A stretch of 64,000 nucleotides of DNA from Aricia agestis (GCF_905147365.1 NC_056420.1:10922001-10986000); one strand, 5' to 3'; counted from the stretch's first letter, positions 26,106 to 37,530 are shown. Notes: generated from the letters alone by a model not told the origin. Program-made: numbers and translations.

Positions 26106-28007
26106 TTATAATATATTAAATATAGTGATAAAAAAACTTATAAAAAATTCCTTCTCATCAGAACATAGCTTACGTTTTTAGAAACATACCTACTTAATGT
26201 ATTTCTGCACTCTTTTCTCATACAATATTATTTTATTTTGTCATTTCTATAGAAGAAATTATATTGTACATATTATTTTTTTTTTAATTACTACGTTGTA
26301 GTAGTATTAGTAATTGCTACGTAGCTGCTCTTGAGCTGCAAGCAGCACGCTGTTGTGTGTAGATTTGTATGTGAATTATATTTAAAAAAATACTGATCAT
26401 AAAAAATATGACTCCTTTAAAACTTTAACATGGCACCGCCAAATTAGGAATGTTTTCAGTGTAAAACCTCCTTAACGTGTGTGCCGCTAATGGTTCCGAG
26501 GCTGGTCGTATGACAATTACGGCGGATTGTGCCCCTCGGCGCGGCTGTAACCTTTATGATGATACTTTTACATTAATTTGGCGGACGTGCTATTGACCTT
26601 AGTGATACACCTAATAGTGTAATTTGTCGCCTAGAGGTCGAAATTGAACATTACCTGTCTTATAATTATGTGCCATTGTAGAGATCATAATACGTATGAC
26701 CGAATGAGCTCGTTATACTCTGTTCAGATTTATATGAAACGTTACTAAAGTTCATTCGGTCATAATTCATAATAATAGTTGGTATGTGACCATACATAAT
26801 TAAAATTGGTTGCATTATGTCCACTATAATTTCTTGATTTCTGTTAATTATTTTATAGTAACATAACATTTTATTTCTTAGCGCCATGTTACGATAATAT
26901 CCTAAAATGGCGCTAAGCGTCTTCATTATTTTGCATAATAATATTGTCAATGAAATATAGGTTATAAGGCTGTAAACTCACTCATATTTTTAATACGCAA
27001 TAAATTCTGTACGTTAAATATTTTATGAGGTCAAATAAAAATATACCGTTAGTATTTGCGCCACATTTTATTACGAAGAATTTATTGATTATGTCACTGG
27101 CAAAATCTATGTCAACGCCAAAAATAAGACAACGTTACATATAGAACGTCGTAGCGACTACGATACGTAGCATCGTAGCGACGTAACGTGGTAGCTACAG
27201 CTACGTCGTAACCCGCCGACTACGTCACGAGTCCTTTGCTACTCGACAGGCCACAAAGACTATGACATATTATTATTAAGCATATTACGCGGCCTAACCA
27301 CACCATTTAGTTTAAAGCAATCTGTCAATGATGAATTTGCCTAGATTTATAATAGATTTTAGTATGGGTCAGTGTAGCAATTTCTTGTACGTTTCCCTGT
27401 TGCATTTAATTAATGGCGTTTCAAAAAGTAAAAGTTTATAGGATTTGACATATTGCATCGTTAGATAACATTTCGCTTAATAATGCGATGTCATATGGCT
27501 TTCCCAAATTCTAATGCCGTACAACTTTAAGGTCTATATTCGCTCTCGAAATTATCGTTGCAACTTGACTAATGCTGGTCTATAAACTTATCTCGAGATA
27601 TCTAACAACTCATTATAATATTAATGAACAATAAAATGTTATTAACGAGATCTCTATCACCTGATGCGAATAAATCCTCACCCACTGGGTGACTCAGCCT
27701 GGCCCACATGGGTTTGGTAACATTTGACAGTTGACATGTCACCGCCTACACACAAAAATCAGAGATTATGTTCATTGTTGTGACATAGTTCATGTTGCTT
27801 ACGACTTTGTTTATCGTGCGGGAATCGTGCATTTTTCCGCGATAATTATATCCATAGATGTTATAAACTGATAAACCACCTCCATACTTTTTCATCACGA
27901 TCGATTCAGCAGTTTTAGCGTGACCGGCAAATATAAGTACAGAATTTAAATATGGATTTTTATGTATTTGTCCTTAACAGCTGAGTTTCAGCTCTAATTG
28001 GGAAAGT
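26106..28007. other. Non-coding stretch
   Basis: No gene recognised. There is a small hairpin CTTAGCGCCAT / ATGGCGCTAAG at about 26877-26918. The tract at 27140-27230 is made of repeated and inverted CGTAGCGAC / GCTACG words. The block 26460-26600 is compositionally complex. Confidence 0.4.
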
Positions 28008-28264
28008 CGCATCAGAAGAGCTGCAGGTGCGTTGCCGGCCTTTTAAGAGGGAATAGGGTAATAGGGTAGGGAAGGGAATAGGGGAGAGTAGGGAAGGACA
28101 TACGGGAGGATAGGAAAGGGAAAAGGTTAGGGGATTGGGCCTCCGGTAAACTCACTCACTCGGCGAAACACAGCGCGAGCGCTGTTTCACGCCGGTTTTC
28201 TGCGAGCCCGTGGTATTAACCGGTCGAGCCGGTCCATTCGTGCCGAAGCATGGCTCTCCCACGT
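28008..28264 (-). mobile_element. SINE, 3'-truncated
   Basis: The head (ACGT...GGCTCTCCCACGT read on plus) is present at the right end. The block order is the reverse of the copy at 30536. The tail part upstream of GCATCAGAAGAGCTGCAGG is missing, so it lost its 3' end and poly(A). Confidence 0.75.
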
Positions 28265-28680
28265 TACATACATCTCCAGTAGGTTCTTTTATTATTAGCT
28301 GTTAAGGTCCACAGTTCTATAACTGCTGCGTAATCGAGCCACTTGGAAATTTTCTCCGAGCAGCATTTACGGAGCTCGCAGCCTGATTCTTATAGTTCCA
28401 TCCAGTTGACCTAGTTTTAACTTTTACTATTCCATTGCTAGCATAGATTTCACCCATTTTGGTTGTAACCGATTTATATCATTATCAAAGGTTAGCAAAA
28501 CTAACCAGACCACTATAAATAACTAATTACAAATATTTTTATTCTACTCATTATGTTAAAATAACTTTAAAATTGATTTCTTGATACATGCATTTTAAAC
28601 TCTATTTGTATTTTATTAAGATTTAAATTCAGATTATTTCAATATCATCTAAGATTCGTAATATTAATTCTTTGAGTATA

Positions 28681-29257
28681 AAGGTGGCTCCCCGATCCTC
28701 GCGGTAAGCGACCGCGATTGACAAAAAATCAAATAAAATGCAACTTTATGACATAGGTTATAAAACAGTGGTTCCTAACCTTTTCAGAGCGGTTACCTTT
28801 ATAGCCCGTTACAGGATCTGATTTTACCCCCCCCCCCCTGAAATTCGCAAGTTTTTTGATATAATTAGGTTCAGGTACCAGAGTTGAGAGGTCGCTCTCG
28901 CATCTCTATGTGGTAGCTAAACACCAACATTTTCAGAGCTCTGTCTTCAATGATAGGATATTCTGAAGCTGTTTTTCTCTAAAACGTACAAAATTTATAT
29001 TTTTTTCTGCCAATTCATCTATCTTAGGTACCACCTCTGTAACACCCATTGAATAGCTATTTTACCCCCAATTTCGGAACCACTGTTATAAAATATAGGT
29101 GTCATATTCTACCGATATTGATCTAGTGACCCATGCCACCACTGCTGCTAATGGCGTAGAGCACCATAAAACCTATGCCTAGCCTATGTCATAAAGTGCA
29201 ATTTATTTGATTTTTCGGCCGCAGTCGTTTGCGACTAAGATCGGAAAGCCACCTTTT
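28681..29257. mobile_element. TIR element flanked by 28-bp direct repeats
   Basis: Outer termini AAGGTGGCTCCCCGATC and GATCGGAAAGCCACCTT form an imperfect inverted repeat that extends about 85 bp (TCAAATAAA, CTTTATGACATAGG on both sides). It is interrupted by a hAT MITE at 28766. Direct repeats of 28 bp with three mismatches lie immediately outside (28653-28680 and 29258-29285). No coding capacity. Confidence 0.65.
28766..29085. mobile_element. hAT MITE with perfect 8-bp duplication
   Basis: Termini CAGTGGTTCC and GGAACCACTG, flanked by TTATAAAA on both sides (28758-28765 and 29086-29093). The 8-bp duplication and CAGTG ends are typical of hAT transposition. It includes a C-run at about 28829-28839. 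It sits within the 28681-29257 element and is therefore younger. Confidence 0.85.
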
Positions 29258-29611
29258 GATTCACAATATTAATTCTTTGAGAATAATTTATAAATGTCAT
29301 ATCCCGACTGATTTATCGTGAAGTGGACAGATTCGGGTGATATAAATTAATTTGGTTGATTGAGTGTCATATCAAATAAAACGTGAAAAGTTTCACTTTT
29401 ATAACGGTTTAATATTATCATTTAGATGGGGTAATAAATAATTATTAATATGACTACTGGATTACTAGCATTAGGTAATCTTTAGTCTTTTTTTGAACGT
29501 AAAAGTTAATAAGTGTCGCTACAAATTTGTATCGCTACTATTAAGGAAGACAATTATTCTAATAAATTAAAGTTCCTAAAGTCTTTTTATAGAAAAACGT
29601 AACTTTATAGA

Positions 29612-29930
29612 TTTTTTTTAACGGGCTTTGGCCCACCACACATTCCCACCACTGTATCTCCTGTGTCGCCAGGATCGACAGCGGTATCCAACCACGAAAA
29701 CCCTTTGATATGATCTCAGGGAGCCCGAGGGACATGCTAAAGCTGTCTTGGGACCCGCAACGAAATTAATCAGAAGAAAATAGGAGGAGTAGGAAGAATT
29801 CCAGATTCCCTCCCCATATAAAGCGGGAGACAGCACAGAGTTGCAGTGACCGAAAGTCAAAGAACTGGAAGGGGGAAGCACCACGGGAATAAACGTTAAT
29901 AATAATAGTGACTACTACGCTAGAGCTAAA
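29612..29930 (-). mobile_element. LINE 3' untranslated region and poly(A)
   Basis: Read on the minus strand, this follows the stop of the coding relic at 29931 and ends in a short A run (T run 29612-29619 on plus). Its last 80 bp recur at 24571-24651, which confirms a mobile 3' end. Confidence 0.7.
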
Positions 29931-30535
29931 TTAATTTATTGTGTTAGACTGTTGCCAGTAGTAATTGTACCAAAAACGCTTGAAGGCACGGAAGTTCCTA
30001 GCGCTGTCCACGAGATCACCGTAGTATGCGACACCAGATGTACAGAGTAGGTTGTTTAGCATTGTAGTTCTTTCGTCCTGCCAGAGACTGCACTCCCAGA
30101 GAACATGATGAGCTGTTTGTTCAAACATGTTGCCTTCGGTCGAGCACTCGCACATGGGTGATGCTACTAGATTAAATCCGTAGAGTTTGGCCTTAAAATT
30201 TCCATGACCGGTCAGGAATTGAGAAACGCAGTGATCAATATCCATCCAATGTTTGGATAGCCGTTCACGAATATTAGGGAAAAAATTATAAAGATGTCGC
30301 CCTTTGGTAGAAGCAGTCCCATCGCGTCTGCCATTTGGAGATTAGGCTTTGCAAATAGTTTTCTAAAGGTTCAAACAATCTTGCTATTTTAATTTTATCC
30401 CGAGCGCTTAAAAAAAACGGGTTGTCAATGTTTTTATTATGATAGTACATTGTCACACGACGCTGAATCTCAAGGTCAACGGGTAAAACTCCGGCTAGCA
30501 CGGGCAAGTAACTTTATTGATGTTGTAACTTTTTG
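29931..30535 (-). pseudogene. LINE reverse-transcriptase ORF, C-terminal part, frameshifted
   Basis: The minus strand reads LAGVLPVDLEIQRR, then a Trp-rich WQTRWDCFYQ segment, then in another frame KGRHLYNFFPNIRERL and FLTGHGNFKAKLYGF. After these come a Cys-His knuckle (CEC...H-H...C in the PMCECS to LWEC region) and a stop at 29931. These are the hallmark C-terminal motifs of Jockey/I/R1-type non-LTR retrotransposon pol proteins, downstream of the reverse transcriptase. One base too many (or two missing) near 30302 breaks the frame between the DCFYQ and KGRHLY segments. Further upstream coding is absent, since the element is cut off where a SINE head begins at 30536. A dead relic. Confidence 0.85.
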
Positions 30536-30867
30536 ACGTGGGAGAGCCATGCTTCGGCACGAATGGGCCGGCTCACCCGGAGAAATACCACGGGCTTACA
30601 GAAAACCGGCGAGAGGCAGCGCTTGCGCTGTGTTTCGCCGAGTGAGTGAGTTTACCGGAGGCCCAATCCCCTATTTCCTTCCCTACCCTCCCCTATTTCC
30701 TTCCCTACCCTCCCCTATGCCCTTCCCTACCCTCCCCTATTACCCTATTCCCTCTTAAAAGACCGGCAACGCACCTGCAGCTCTTCTGATGCTGCGAGTG
30801 TCCATGGGCGACTGAAGTTGCTTTCCATCAGGTTTGCTCGTTTGTCCCCTTATTTCATAAAAAAAAT
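30536..30867 (+). mobile_element. SINE, full length
   Basis: It starts ACGTGGGAGAGCCATGC and runs through the GCGCTTGCGCTG hairpin, a pyrimidine block with three tandem CCTACCCTCCCCTAT units, CTGCAGCTCTTCTGATGCTG, and a TTATTTCAT tail with a short A run. The head has a GGCTCACCCGG word in the position of a pol III B box (GGCTCGACCGG in other copies). This suggests a tRNA-like head, but the A box is not clear. Confidence 0.8.
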
Positions 30868-31980
30868 TCGAGAATTTGATGTAGCACCATGTATGTATAT
30901 TGTCTATACGACTGTACTTGTATATCGTGTCAAAAGATTCGTACTACATATTTTAATGTTCATGTTTTTATGAGCGTCAAGAATCTAATTAATCTCACAA
31001 TAACTCACATCTAAAAATTATATCTAGTAACTCATCAATAGCGGTTCAACATCTTAAATTTCGAGGAAAACCAACAAAGCGATCATAATTTTATGGAGCC
31101 TAAAATAGCCTAGTTCGCTCATAGAGAACAACGGCCTCTTTCAAACTCGTATAAAATTTAAGCGCCTTACGAAATCCAAATAAAAATGCTTCATAAATCG
31201 GCAATCAAAATACGGCAATAGAACAATCACGACAGAGAAGTATTTTTGTAACGAAAAGATTTAACGAGGGATCTTATATGAAGCGAGTAATGCAAGCTGT
31301 GCGATAGATTTTCTCTTCGGTTTTGCATAGCTACCACTCTACTGCTGCACTCAGAAACTATATTAATTACTTATATATGTTATAAATGAACATATTGATA
31401 GATAATTATTGGAGCTTATGTCAAAATCTTCATATAAGGTTAAGTAATTATGTATATAACATTCGTCTTTGAGTGCGGCAGTAAGTGACGCTTTTAAACA
31501 CAAAATGAAAACGAATAACAAACAAAATTGAAAGCGCACCTATACGCTTTTTATATGCGAAATACATATCATAACAAAATATGCTACATTTGATAACAAT
31601 TTACGACTCTCCCATGTTTTTCTACCTCAGATTTTAGAATATTATCGCTTGAAGTTAAAATAGCAATCAACTGTTTAATTACTCATCTAGCCGTATTTCA
31701 GCAATATCTCAGCATATTATAGCTACAAAATAAAACATACCTTACACCGAACATTAGCCTAAGTACCTTGTAAAATTGTTTCAATATTTCTGACCTTTAG
31801 AGAGTCTCAGCGCCCAAGGTTGCAGAATATGGGTCTATAGTACACCAAGGTCCCATTGTTCGTGGGATTTGACGTGTTGCAGTTCCGGATGGGATAGATT
31901 GCGTCATGGTTTGATATGATAGCTTGTGATGGCTGTCATGACGCGGACGGTAGGTTGATGATGATTTTATCTTTTTATCG
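30868..31980. other. Non-coding stretch
   Basis: AT-rich DNA with no gene or repeat structure that I can define. Similar TTATATATGTTATA and GTTAAGTAATTATGTATATAAC segments near 31370-31460 form a loose inverted pair. Confidence 0.4.
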
Positions 31981-32036
31981 TGTCACAAGATATAAATCAT
32001 GTGCGCGGAATGGCACATGATTTATATCTTGTGACA
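31981..32036. repeat. Perfect 23-bp hairpin
   Basis: Arms TGTCACAAGATATAAATCAT+GTG (31981-32003) and the exact reverse complement (32014-32036) with a 10-base loop. A likely minimal foldback element. No transcriptional terminator role is suggested, since no T run or adjacent gene exists. Confidence 0.9.
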
Positions 32037-32101
32037 TCCTGTAGAATCCGTATATTTACCTCGATATCTTAACAAAATTTGGATCGGAGCCTACGCAATG
32101 C

Positions 32102-32180
32102 GTCCTTACTAATGTTGTAAATGCGAATGTGTATCTGTCTGTCTGTTACCTGTTCACGTTTAAACCACTAAACCGCTTTT
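32102..32180 (+). mobile_element. Helitron-like fragment
   Basis: Partial match to the family at 25920: TTGTAAATGCGAATGTGT, CTGTCTGTCTGTTACC, then AAACCACTAAACCGC. No 3' end. Confidence 0.45.
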
Positions 32181-32872
32181 GAGGACATATCGCAGATAAG
32201 TGAGTATTTAATAATCGCTTGCCAACACTGTTGCAATAATTAATTTAGGAAAAAAATTAAGAACATGCTTAATATTATTTAACCAAAGTCATAACAAGGA
32301 ACAATATTAAACTGTATTTTTTGTATAACTTGCGTATTTCTTTTTTATCAACAATCTTATATTACGTGTGTCAAGAATAGGCTATTAAGAATTTTAAAAG
32401 TTAATTTAACTTAAATAACACATTTTCCTTCTTATTTTTCGCTTTAAAAAATATCCGGGAGCATAACTGTTTAAAGTCCCCTATGTCTAGCATACTATGA
32501 TAACTATGACGTAGACAGCCTCCGATCACAGCCACATTCGAAGCATGAGAATCGTTCCCCAGAATCACCTTATAAAACGCTTCCCATCAATCAAGCGCTA
32601 AGTAAACGCTCCGGACTCTATTGTTTTTCAAAAGTAAAAGTTGAATAAAATTATGACACCGATTGTGAAACACCACTTAGGGTACAATGGGTTATTAACA
32701 TGTCGATTGGGTAATGTCATTCGAATTGGGTAATGGGTAGTGTCCACAAGGTGCAATTTGACTTGATGGACTTTTTGGGAGAGTGGTCAGGAAGATTTAA
32801 TCTATAGAAATGTCAAAGGCGGGTATTCTCAAAGTTTATTACACCTTTATGAAACCCTAAGTTAGCGGGCGC

Positions 32873-33025
32873 CTAGACGCCTTATCACGTATTGTGCAAT
32901 AATTATTGACCGTCTAGGGTTAATATTGAACGCACCCGCCGTTTTAATATTATTGTCAAATAAACTGTTTAATAAAATTGAAGTGTGATATTGCACAATA
33001 AAATTGATCATCTAGGGGCCCGCTA
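32873..33025. mobile_element. Foldback MITE
   Basis: Termini TAGCGGGCGCCTAGACG and the opposed ATCTAGGGGCCCGCTA are imperfect inverted repeats. AAGT lies directly outside on both sides (32869-32872 and 33026-33029), a possible 4-bp duplication. TTGTGCAATA occurs in inverted orientation inside. Confidence 0.6.
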
Positions 33026-33127
33026 AAGTAGTTTAAGCGCAGTTTTTTTTTATATCGAAAGGTATGACATTTAAGAGACTAGATGACACGGTGAACACGG
33101 TGAACGATCACTTTCATCATAAAACTA

Positions 33128-33313
33128 TACAGGGTGTAACAAAACTAAGTGATACTATTTAAGGGTGTGTATGTGTTCCTTGTAGAGAGTTTACTGTGAA
33201 AGTCGCAGCGCTGAAAGACCAATTTTTTTTCTACTTTTGTATGGGGAAACTCGTGACGCTGCACTGGGGCGCTTGCTCATACAAAAGTGAAAAAAAAATT
33301 GGTCTTTCAGCGC
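33128..33313. repeat. Foldback repeat beginning GGGTGTAACAAAA
   Basis: A lead of GGGTGTAACAAAACTAAGTG is followed by a strong hairpin with 36-bp arms (33208-33243 and 33278-33313) that are nearly complementary. Each arm has a GCGCTGAAAGACCAA end and a CACTTTTGTATG-like inner end. The lead and left arm recur at 42150-42286, so this is a dispersed family. Confidence 0.65.
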
Positions 33314-33339
33314 GGTATAAACCTTCCCTGGACTTCCAA

Positions 33340-33425
33340 GAATGTTTCAAGATAAAAACTAGTCAAATCGGTTAAGCCGTTCTCGAGTTTTAGCGAGACA
33401 AACAAAATTGAAAATTCATATTTTT
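33340..33425 (-). mobile_element. Helitron-like fragment
   Basis: Minus-strand version of a common phrase: CAAATCGGTTAAGCCGTTCT then GAGACAAACAAAATTGAAAA. Related in theme to 3093 and 4233. No termini. Confidence 0.35.
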
Positions 33426-34867
33426 TCATATTCTAGATTCGATCTTGATACAAGGCTGGTGACCAGTGATTCTGGTGCTCGCTTAAGAATCTTCAAAGCT
33501 CAAACTCGGAAATCCACAAAAACTCGGAAATCCACAAAAACTCGGGTACTTGTGTACAAGATAATACTAAAGTCCTTATTAAAAGCATGTTTTATTGCGG
33601 CAGCTACGCATATTATAATAATGTCCTAATCATCATTTGATTCACAAATAGATCATCAACTCTAATATCCTGTCATTCTAATATCATAAAAGAAATATCG
33701 CCTTGACAAAATCATCCCGTTCTAACACTCCAACGACAGTCGCAGTTTCAATATCACCCTTATGTCGTCATAAACAAGGTGGTATGAAGGGTAATATAAC
33801 AGTGAACGTGACACACTAATGCGTCGTCCAATGTCACCGCAATTTGGACGAGAATCCCGCGACAGCCGTGAAGGTTGGCACGACTGGTGACGTCACATTT
33901 GTGATTGTCGCGCTAGAGGCTAGGGTTGACAATTTAAAGTTCTACAAATGCTTTTTTTTTTCCAATAATAAGATATTCTTGCAATCGACATATTTTTTTG
34001 TAGCTTAATTATTTTTACCATCGTTCGCATGCTGTAAGAGTATTCACTAGTGACCTAAATATAAAATTTAAAGTGATTCAAATATTTAACGACGCCATAA
34101 AACATTTTTATGAAGGTCCCTAATGTGATCCTTCATAATCTTATCGTAAACGCTACCGGTGTTTTTATCGCTTAAAAGCTTATGTCAAAGTTTAGGATTA
34201 AATTATTTATAAATACAAGCTGCATCATGGATGTTATAGGACATAGGTCTATGATAATTTTACCTCTGTTTATATTATATTTGTTGAATTTAATTTCTGT
34301 CCTCAAAAACTTACATTTATTATTAGTTACTAACGTTTCTTTTGTTACTAAGCTTATTAGGATCAAATCGTATACTAACATGCTTTGAAATTTTTTATTA
34401 TGATAAAAATTCATATTTAAACAAGTTATTATCTACACTTAAACTAAATTTAAGAAAATTAATTTAAAAAAAGGCGGAGAATCGCCCTCTTTTTTGTCAG
34501 TTTTTGACGCGCGAAAATTCCAAAAAAACCTGTGTCCTTTCCTGGCTCTTAAAGTTCTGCGTAACAAACTTCATCAAAATCATCAACGACGTGAAGAATA
34601 TTTAACGACGACGACGTGATTTTATAATATTTAAAATTTGTGACAACCATTATAGCTGTATCTACCTACATTAGGAAAGCCAGGTGTTGCGCGACAACAT
34701 TATAACAATTTCTAATACCATATAATATGCTAATTAGAACTATAAAACTGAATTTTATGTCGTTTATGAGATTTTACATATTCATTTACACTTTTACATA
34801 CATTTACGTGTATATAATGAAGCTTTAAAATACATTTAAAAGTTAATATGTAGCTTTTATTTCTCCG
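33426..34867. other. Non-coding stretch
   Basis: No gene recognised. A tandem ACTCGGAAATCCACAAAA pair occurs at about 33507-33543. Overlapping opposite-strand open frames near 34172-34414 are AT-rich noise. Confidence 0.4.
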
Positions 34868-35025
34868 CTGTGCCAAAATTCGTTTATCACGTGGGAACCG
34901 TACATTTTTTAGGAATAAAATGTATTCTGCAAACCAAATTTCAGCAAAATTGTTTCAGCGGTTTGGGCATGAATGGGTAACGGACAGACTAACTTTCGCA
35001 TTTCTAATAGTAGGTGAGGATTTTG
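34868..35025 (-). mobile_element. Helitron-like fragment
   Basis: Minus-strand order of the same family: CTTTCGCATTTCTAATAGTA at the right, the GTTTCAGCGGTTTGGGC phrase in the middle, and GGAACCGTACATTTTT at the left. Confidence 0.5.
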
Positions 35026-35694
35026 GTTTGTGTGGAACTTTTCAACTGATCGTCGAAAAAATGATTATTGAGTTTTTAAACGTTACTTTATGATTTAAAC
35101 ATAGTTTAAGTAATAGATAATACATATAATATAGTATGTTCAGATCACAGACATAGATCAAGATAGATAGCGCATGTCGCTCCATTTGTATGAAAACGAG
35201 CATGCGACTTTTTTATAGTTACTGTGACGTACCGATGATAAGAAAAGTGCCTATTATCTAGGCCAACGTTTCTATTTGAATTTTTAAAGCTCAATATGGC
35301 ACTTTTAGGCATTTAGGCATTTTCAAAATTCCGATTGAAGTCCGATTCCGATAGCAGACTAAAACTTTCGAATTGCTCGTCGTTTGGGAGCGCAATATGG
35401 CACGCGAAGTACATACACATGCGGTATCTATCATGATCTACGTCTGTGGTTCAGATCCTATATTTGAAGTAAATGCGGAAACAAGACAACCCACTACATC
35501 CAATGCTTAACCAAAAGGCTCCTCTGCCTCTTTAGGTATATTTGGTAATTTCCTTTAAAAATGACGTTCAAATCAAAGGAGCTTTGTTGCGGTCCTTACA
35601 TTAATTGATTTATTAAATGTCATTAAAATGATTTAATAATTAACCGGTGTCACAGGAACTGGACTAATTTGTATAAAAATTGCATTAAAAACAG
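35026..35694. other. Non-coding stretch
   Basis: No gene. AGATAGCGCATGTCGCTCC and its partial inverse around 35380-35430 suggest a decayed TIR element at about 35150-35450 (ATCACAGACATAGATCA against GATCTACGTCTGTGGTTC). Confidence 0.4.
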
Positions 35695-35764
35695 CAGTAG
35701 TATCACAACATCATTATTAGAATATACTACTGTATATTCTAATAATGATGTTGTGATACTACTG
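35695..35764. repeat. Perfect palindrome 1, 32-bp arms
   Basis: Arms at 35695-35726 and 35733-35764 are exact reverse complements around a 6-base spacer. The left arm begins CAGTAGTATCACAACATC. Confidence 0.92.
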
Positions 35765-35784
35765 ATTTATCTAATTTCTATCTA

Positions 35785-35857
35785 TTTAATCTCAAATCAA
35801 AACACACCTAAGTTACACTAGTAGTGTAACTTAGGTGTGTTTTGATTTGAGATTAAA
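35785..35857. repeat. Perfect palindrome 2, 36-bp arms, 1-base spacer
   Basis: Arms at 35785-35820 and 35822-35857 are exact reverse complements with one G between them. The left arm begins TTTAATCTCAAATCAAAACA. It lies 20 bp after palindrome 1. Confidence 0.92.
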
Positions 35858-36186
35858 CTAACCAATAACAGTTTTTCTGTGACGTCCCCAGACTAGATTC
35901 GGTGAGATTTATCTGAGCGCTGGACACCCCCCACCCCCCTCCCCCCTCCTTAATACTTAGCGTAAAGCCTCCTTACTTTTTGGATACCTAGTACAGAATG
36001 TTCTGCTTCGATAGATAACGATCTACTGTATTTAATTTATATACTGTGTTAGTACCGTTAGCGAAATACCTAAATTAATGTCATCTAGAGGTATGCCTTT
36101 TAATTATTAATCGATTCAGGATCAATAACCTCCATGAGAACTGTCGGTGACAAACATTTTGGTTACTTATATAAAATTATATATAT

Positions 36187-36487
36187 TTTTTTATTAAATA
36201 AAGGGGCAAACGAGCAAACGGGTCACCTGATGGTAAGCAACTACCGTCGCCCATGGACACTCGCAACATCAGAAGAGCTGCAGGTGCGTTGCCGGCCTTT
36301 TAAGAGGGAATAGGGTAGTAGGGGAGGGTAGGGAAGGGAAGGGAATAGGGGAGGGTAGGGAAGGGAATAGGGTAGGGGATTGGGCCTCCGGTAAACTCAC
36401 TCACTCGGCGTGAAACAGCGCAAGCGCTGTTTCACGCCGGTTTTCTGTGAGCCGGCCCATTCGTGCCGAAGCATGGCTCTCCCACGT
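36187..36487 (-). mobile_element. SINE, near full length
   Basis: The plus strand starts with a T run and ATTAAATAAAGGGGCAAACG and ends GGCTCTCCCACGT, so the element is on the minus strand with a poly(A) tail at the left. It has all family blocks. The head sits directly against a Helitron-like fragment at 36488. Confidence 0.8.
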
Positions 36488-36612
36488 TTAAAATACATAC
36501 CAAATTTCAGCAAACCCGCTTTGCAGCGGTTTGGGCGTAAAGAGGAAACAGACAGGCAGACAGACGGACAGACAGACAGACAGACATACTTTAGCATTTA
36601 TAATATTAGTAT
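36488..36612 (-). mobile_element. Helitron-like fragment with (ACAG)n
   Basis: Minus-strand family order again: TTTGCAGCGGTTTGGGCG, an (ACAG)-rich tract at 36548-36588, and TTTATAATATTAGTATTGAT at the right. Confidence 0.5.
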
Positions 36613-36951
36613 TGATGCATATTATATTATTTTTATGTAAGTATTTTTTTGCTCAGTTTGATATCCAATTGTGAACTATACTACTTTTATTTAATATATA
36701 TTATCATTTTTATTTATTAATAATTATTATTTATTTTATTTTAGTCATTATTAAGCTGTATTCTTTGCCCCGCATACTATTTTTAGTTTAAATTTTTCCT
36801 CTCCCGCAGGGTTGCCTGGAAGAGATCGCTTATAGCGATAAGGCCACCTTCGCCCACATTTATGTTTTTGTTAAGTTTAGTTTTAGTAACATTATTTTAG
36901 TTTAATGTGAACAATAAAGGATCTAGTTATGTATTTTTCATGAAGAGAGCG
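36613..36951. other. Non-coding stretch
   Basis: AT-rich. A segment at 36800-36910 (GGGTTGCCTGGAAGAGATCG, GATAAGGCCACCTTCGCCC, then AACAATAAAGGATC) looks like a retroposon 3' end on the plus strand. In particular it resembles the CTGGAAGAGATCGCT-GCGATAAGG theme common at insect LINE tails. No coding part is seen. Confidence 0.4.
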
Positions 36952-37075
36952 TATTCCCTCTTATCAGGCCGGCAAAGCACTTGCAACTTTTCTCATGTTG
37001 CGAATGTCCATGGACGACGGTAGTTGCTTTCCAGCAGGTGATCTGTTTGCTTGTTTGCACCCTAATTTTGTAAAT
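36952..37075 (+). mobile_element. SINE fragment, diverged
   Basis: It begins in the ATTCCCTCTTA block and continues through a diverged GCAACTTTTCTCATGTTGCG, CCATGGACGACGGTAGTTGC and TTTGCACCCTAATTTTG. Many substitutions compared with the other copies mark it as old and 5'-truncated. Confidence 0.65.
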
Positions 37076-37407
37076 TGTAAAATAATAATAAAATTATTAG
37101 ACTGTAGTGAAACTAAAAGGAAGCTTGTTTTGGCAAGTACAAAATATGTAGGTATAATATGTATAATATTATATTGTATGCAGTCCAAACCCTACTGGCA
37201 TTAAATCAATAGATATTTATGATGGCCCTGTCCCCAGATAACAACGATAATAATACAATTTGGGTAATCCCTGGTTAGGTTTCGCACAATGGAAATTGCA
37301 GACGAGTATGATTGCGTATACGATAATTTAGAAAGAGAGATATAAGAAACTTCATAATATTTAAAAGTTAACAAAATAATTAATTGACTCGTTTAACTCT
37401 TTTGGTC

Positions 37408-37527
37408 GCCAACGTCCACACCACGTTGAATACACCGGTTCTCGTCCGATCACCGAAGTTAAGCAACGTCGGGCGCGGTTAGTACTTGGATGGGTGACCG
37501 CCTGGGAATACCGCGTGATGTTGGCTT
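37408..37527 (+). rRNA. 5S ribosomal RNA, copy 1
   Basis: A 120-base gene beginning GCCAACGTCCACACCACG and ending GATGTTGGCTT. The first nine bases pair with GATGTTGGC at the end to form helix I. Internal promoter parts are recognisable: A box GAAGTTAAGCAACG, then the C box GGTTAGTACTTGGATGGG. The sequence closely follows the insect 5S consensus. A run of five T (37526-37530) ends transcription by RNA polymerase III. It differs from copy 2 by one base in the first 118 (CACACC against CATACC). The 22 bases upstream share GA-TCGTTT at the same distance as copy 2, a possible upstream element. Confidence 0.97.
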
Positions 37528-37530
37528 TTT
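37526..37530 (+). terminator. Pol III T5 terminator of 5S copy 1
   Basis: Five consecutive T at the 3' end of the gene, followed by G. This is the standard RNA polymerase III stop. Confidence 0.8.

Noticed and set aside
30549..30758. 69-codon Pro-rich frame
   Set aside because: It lies within the SINE; the Pro-rich part is the CCTACCC repeat block.
36397..36640. Overlapping frames with CLSVCPSVCLSV or QTDRQTD peptides
   Set aside because: Translations of SINE plus the (ACAG)n tract.
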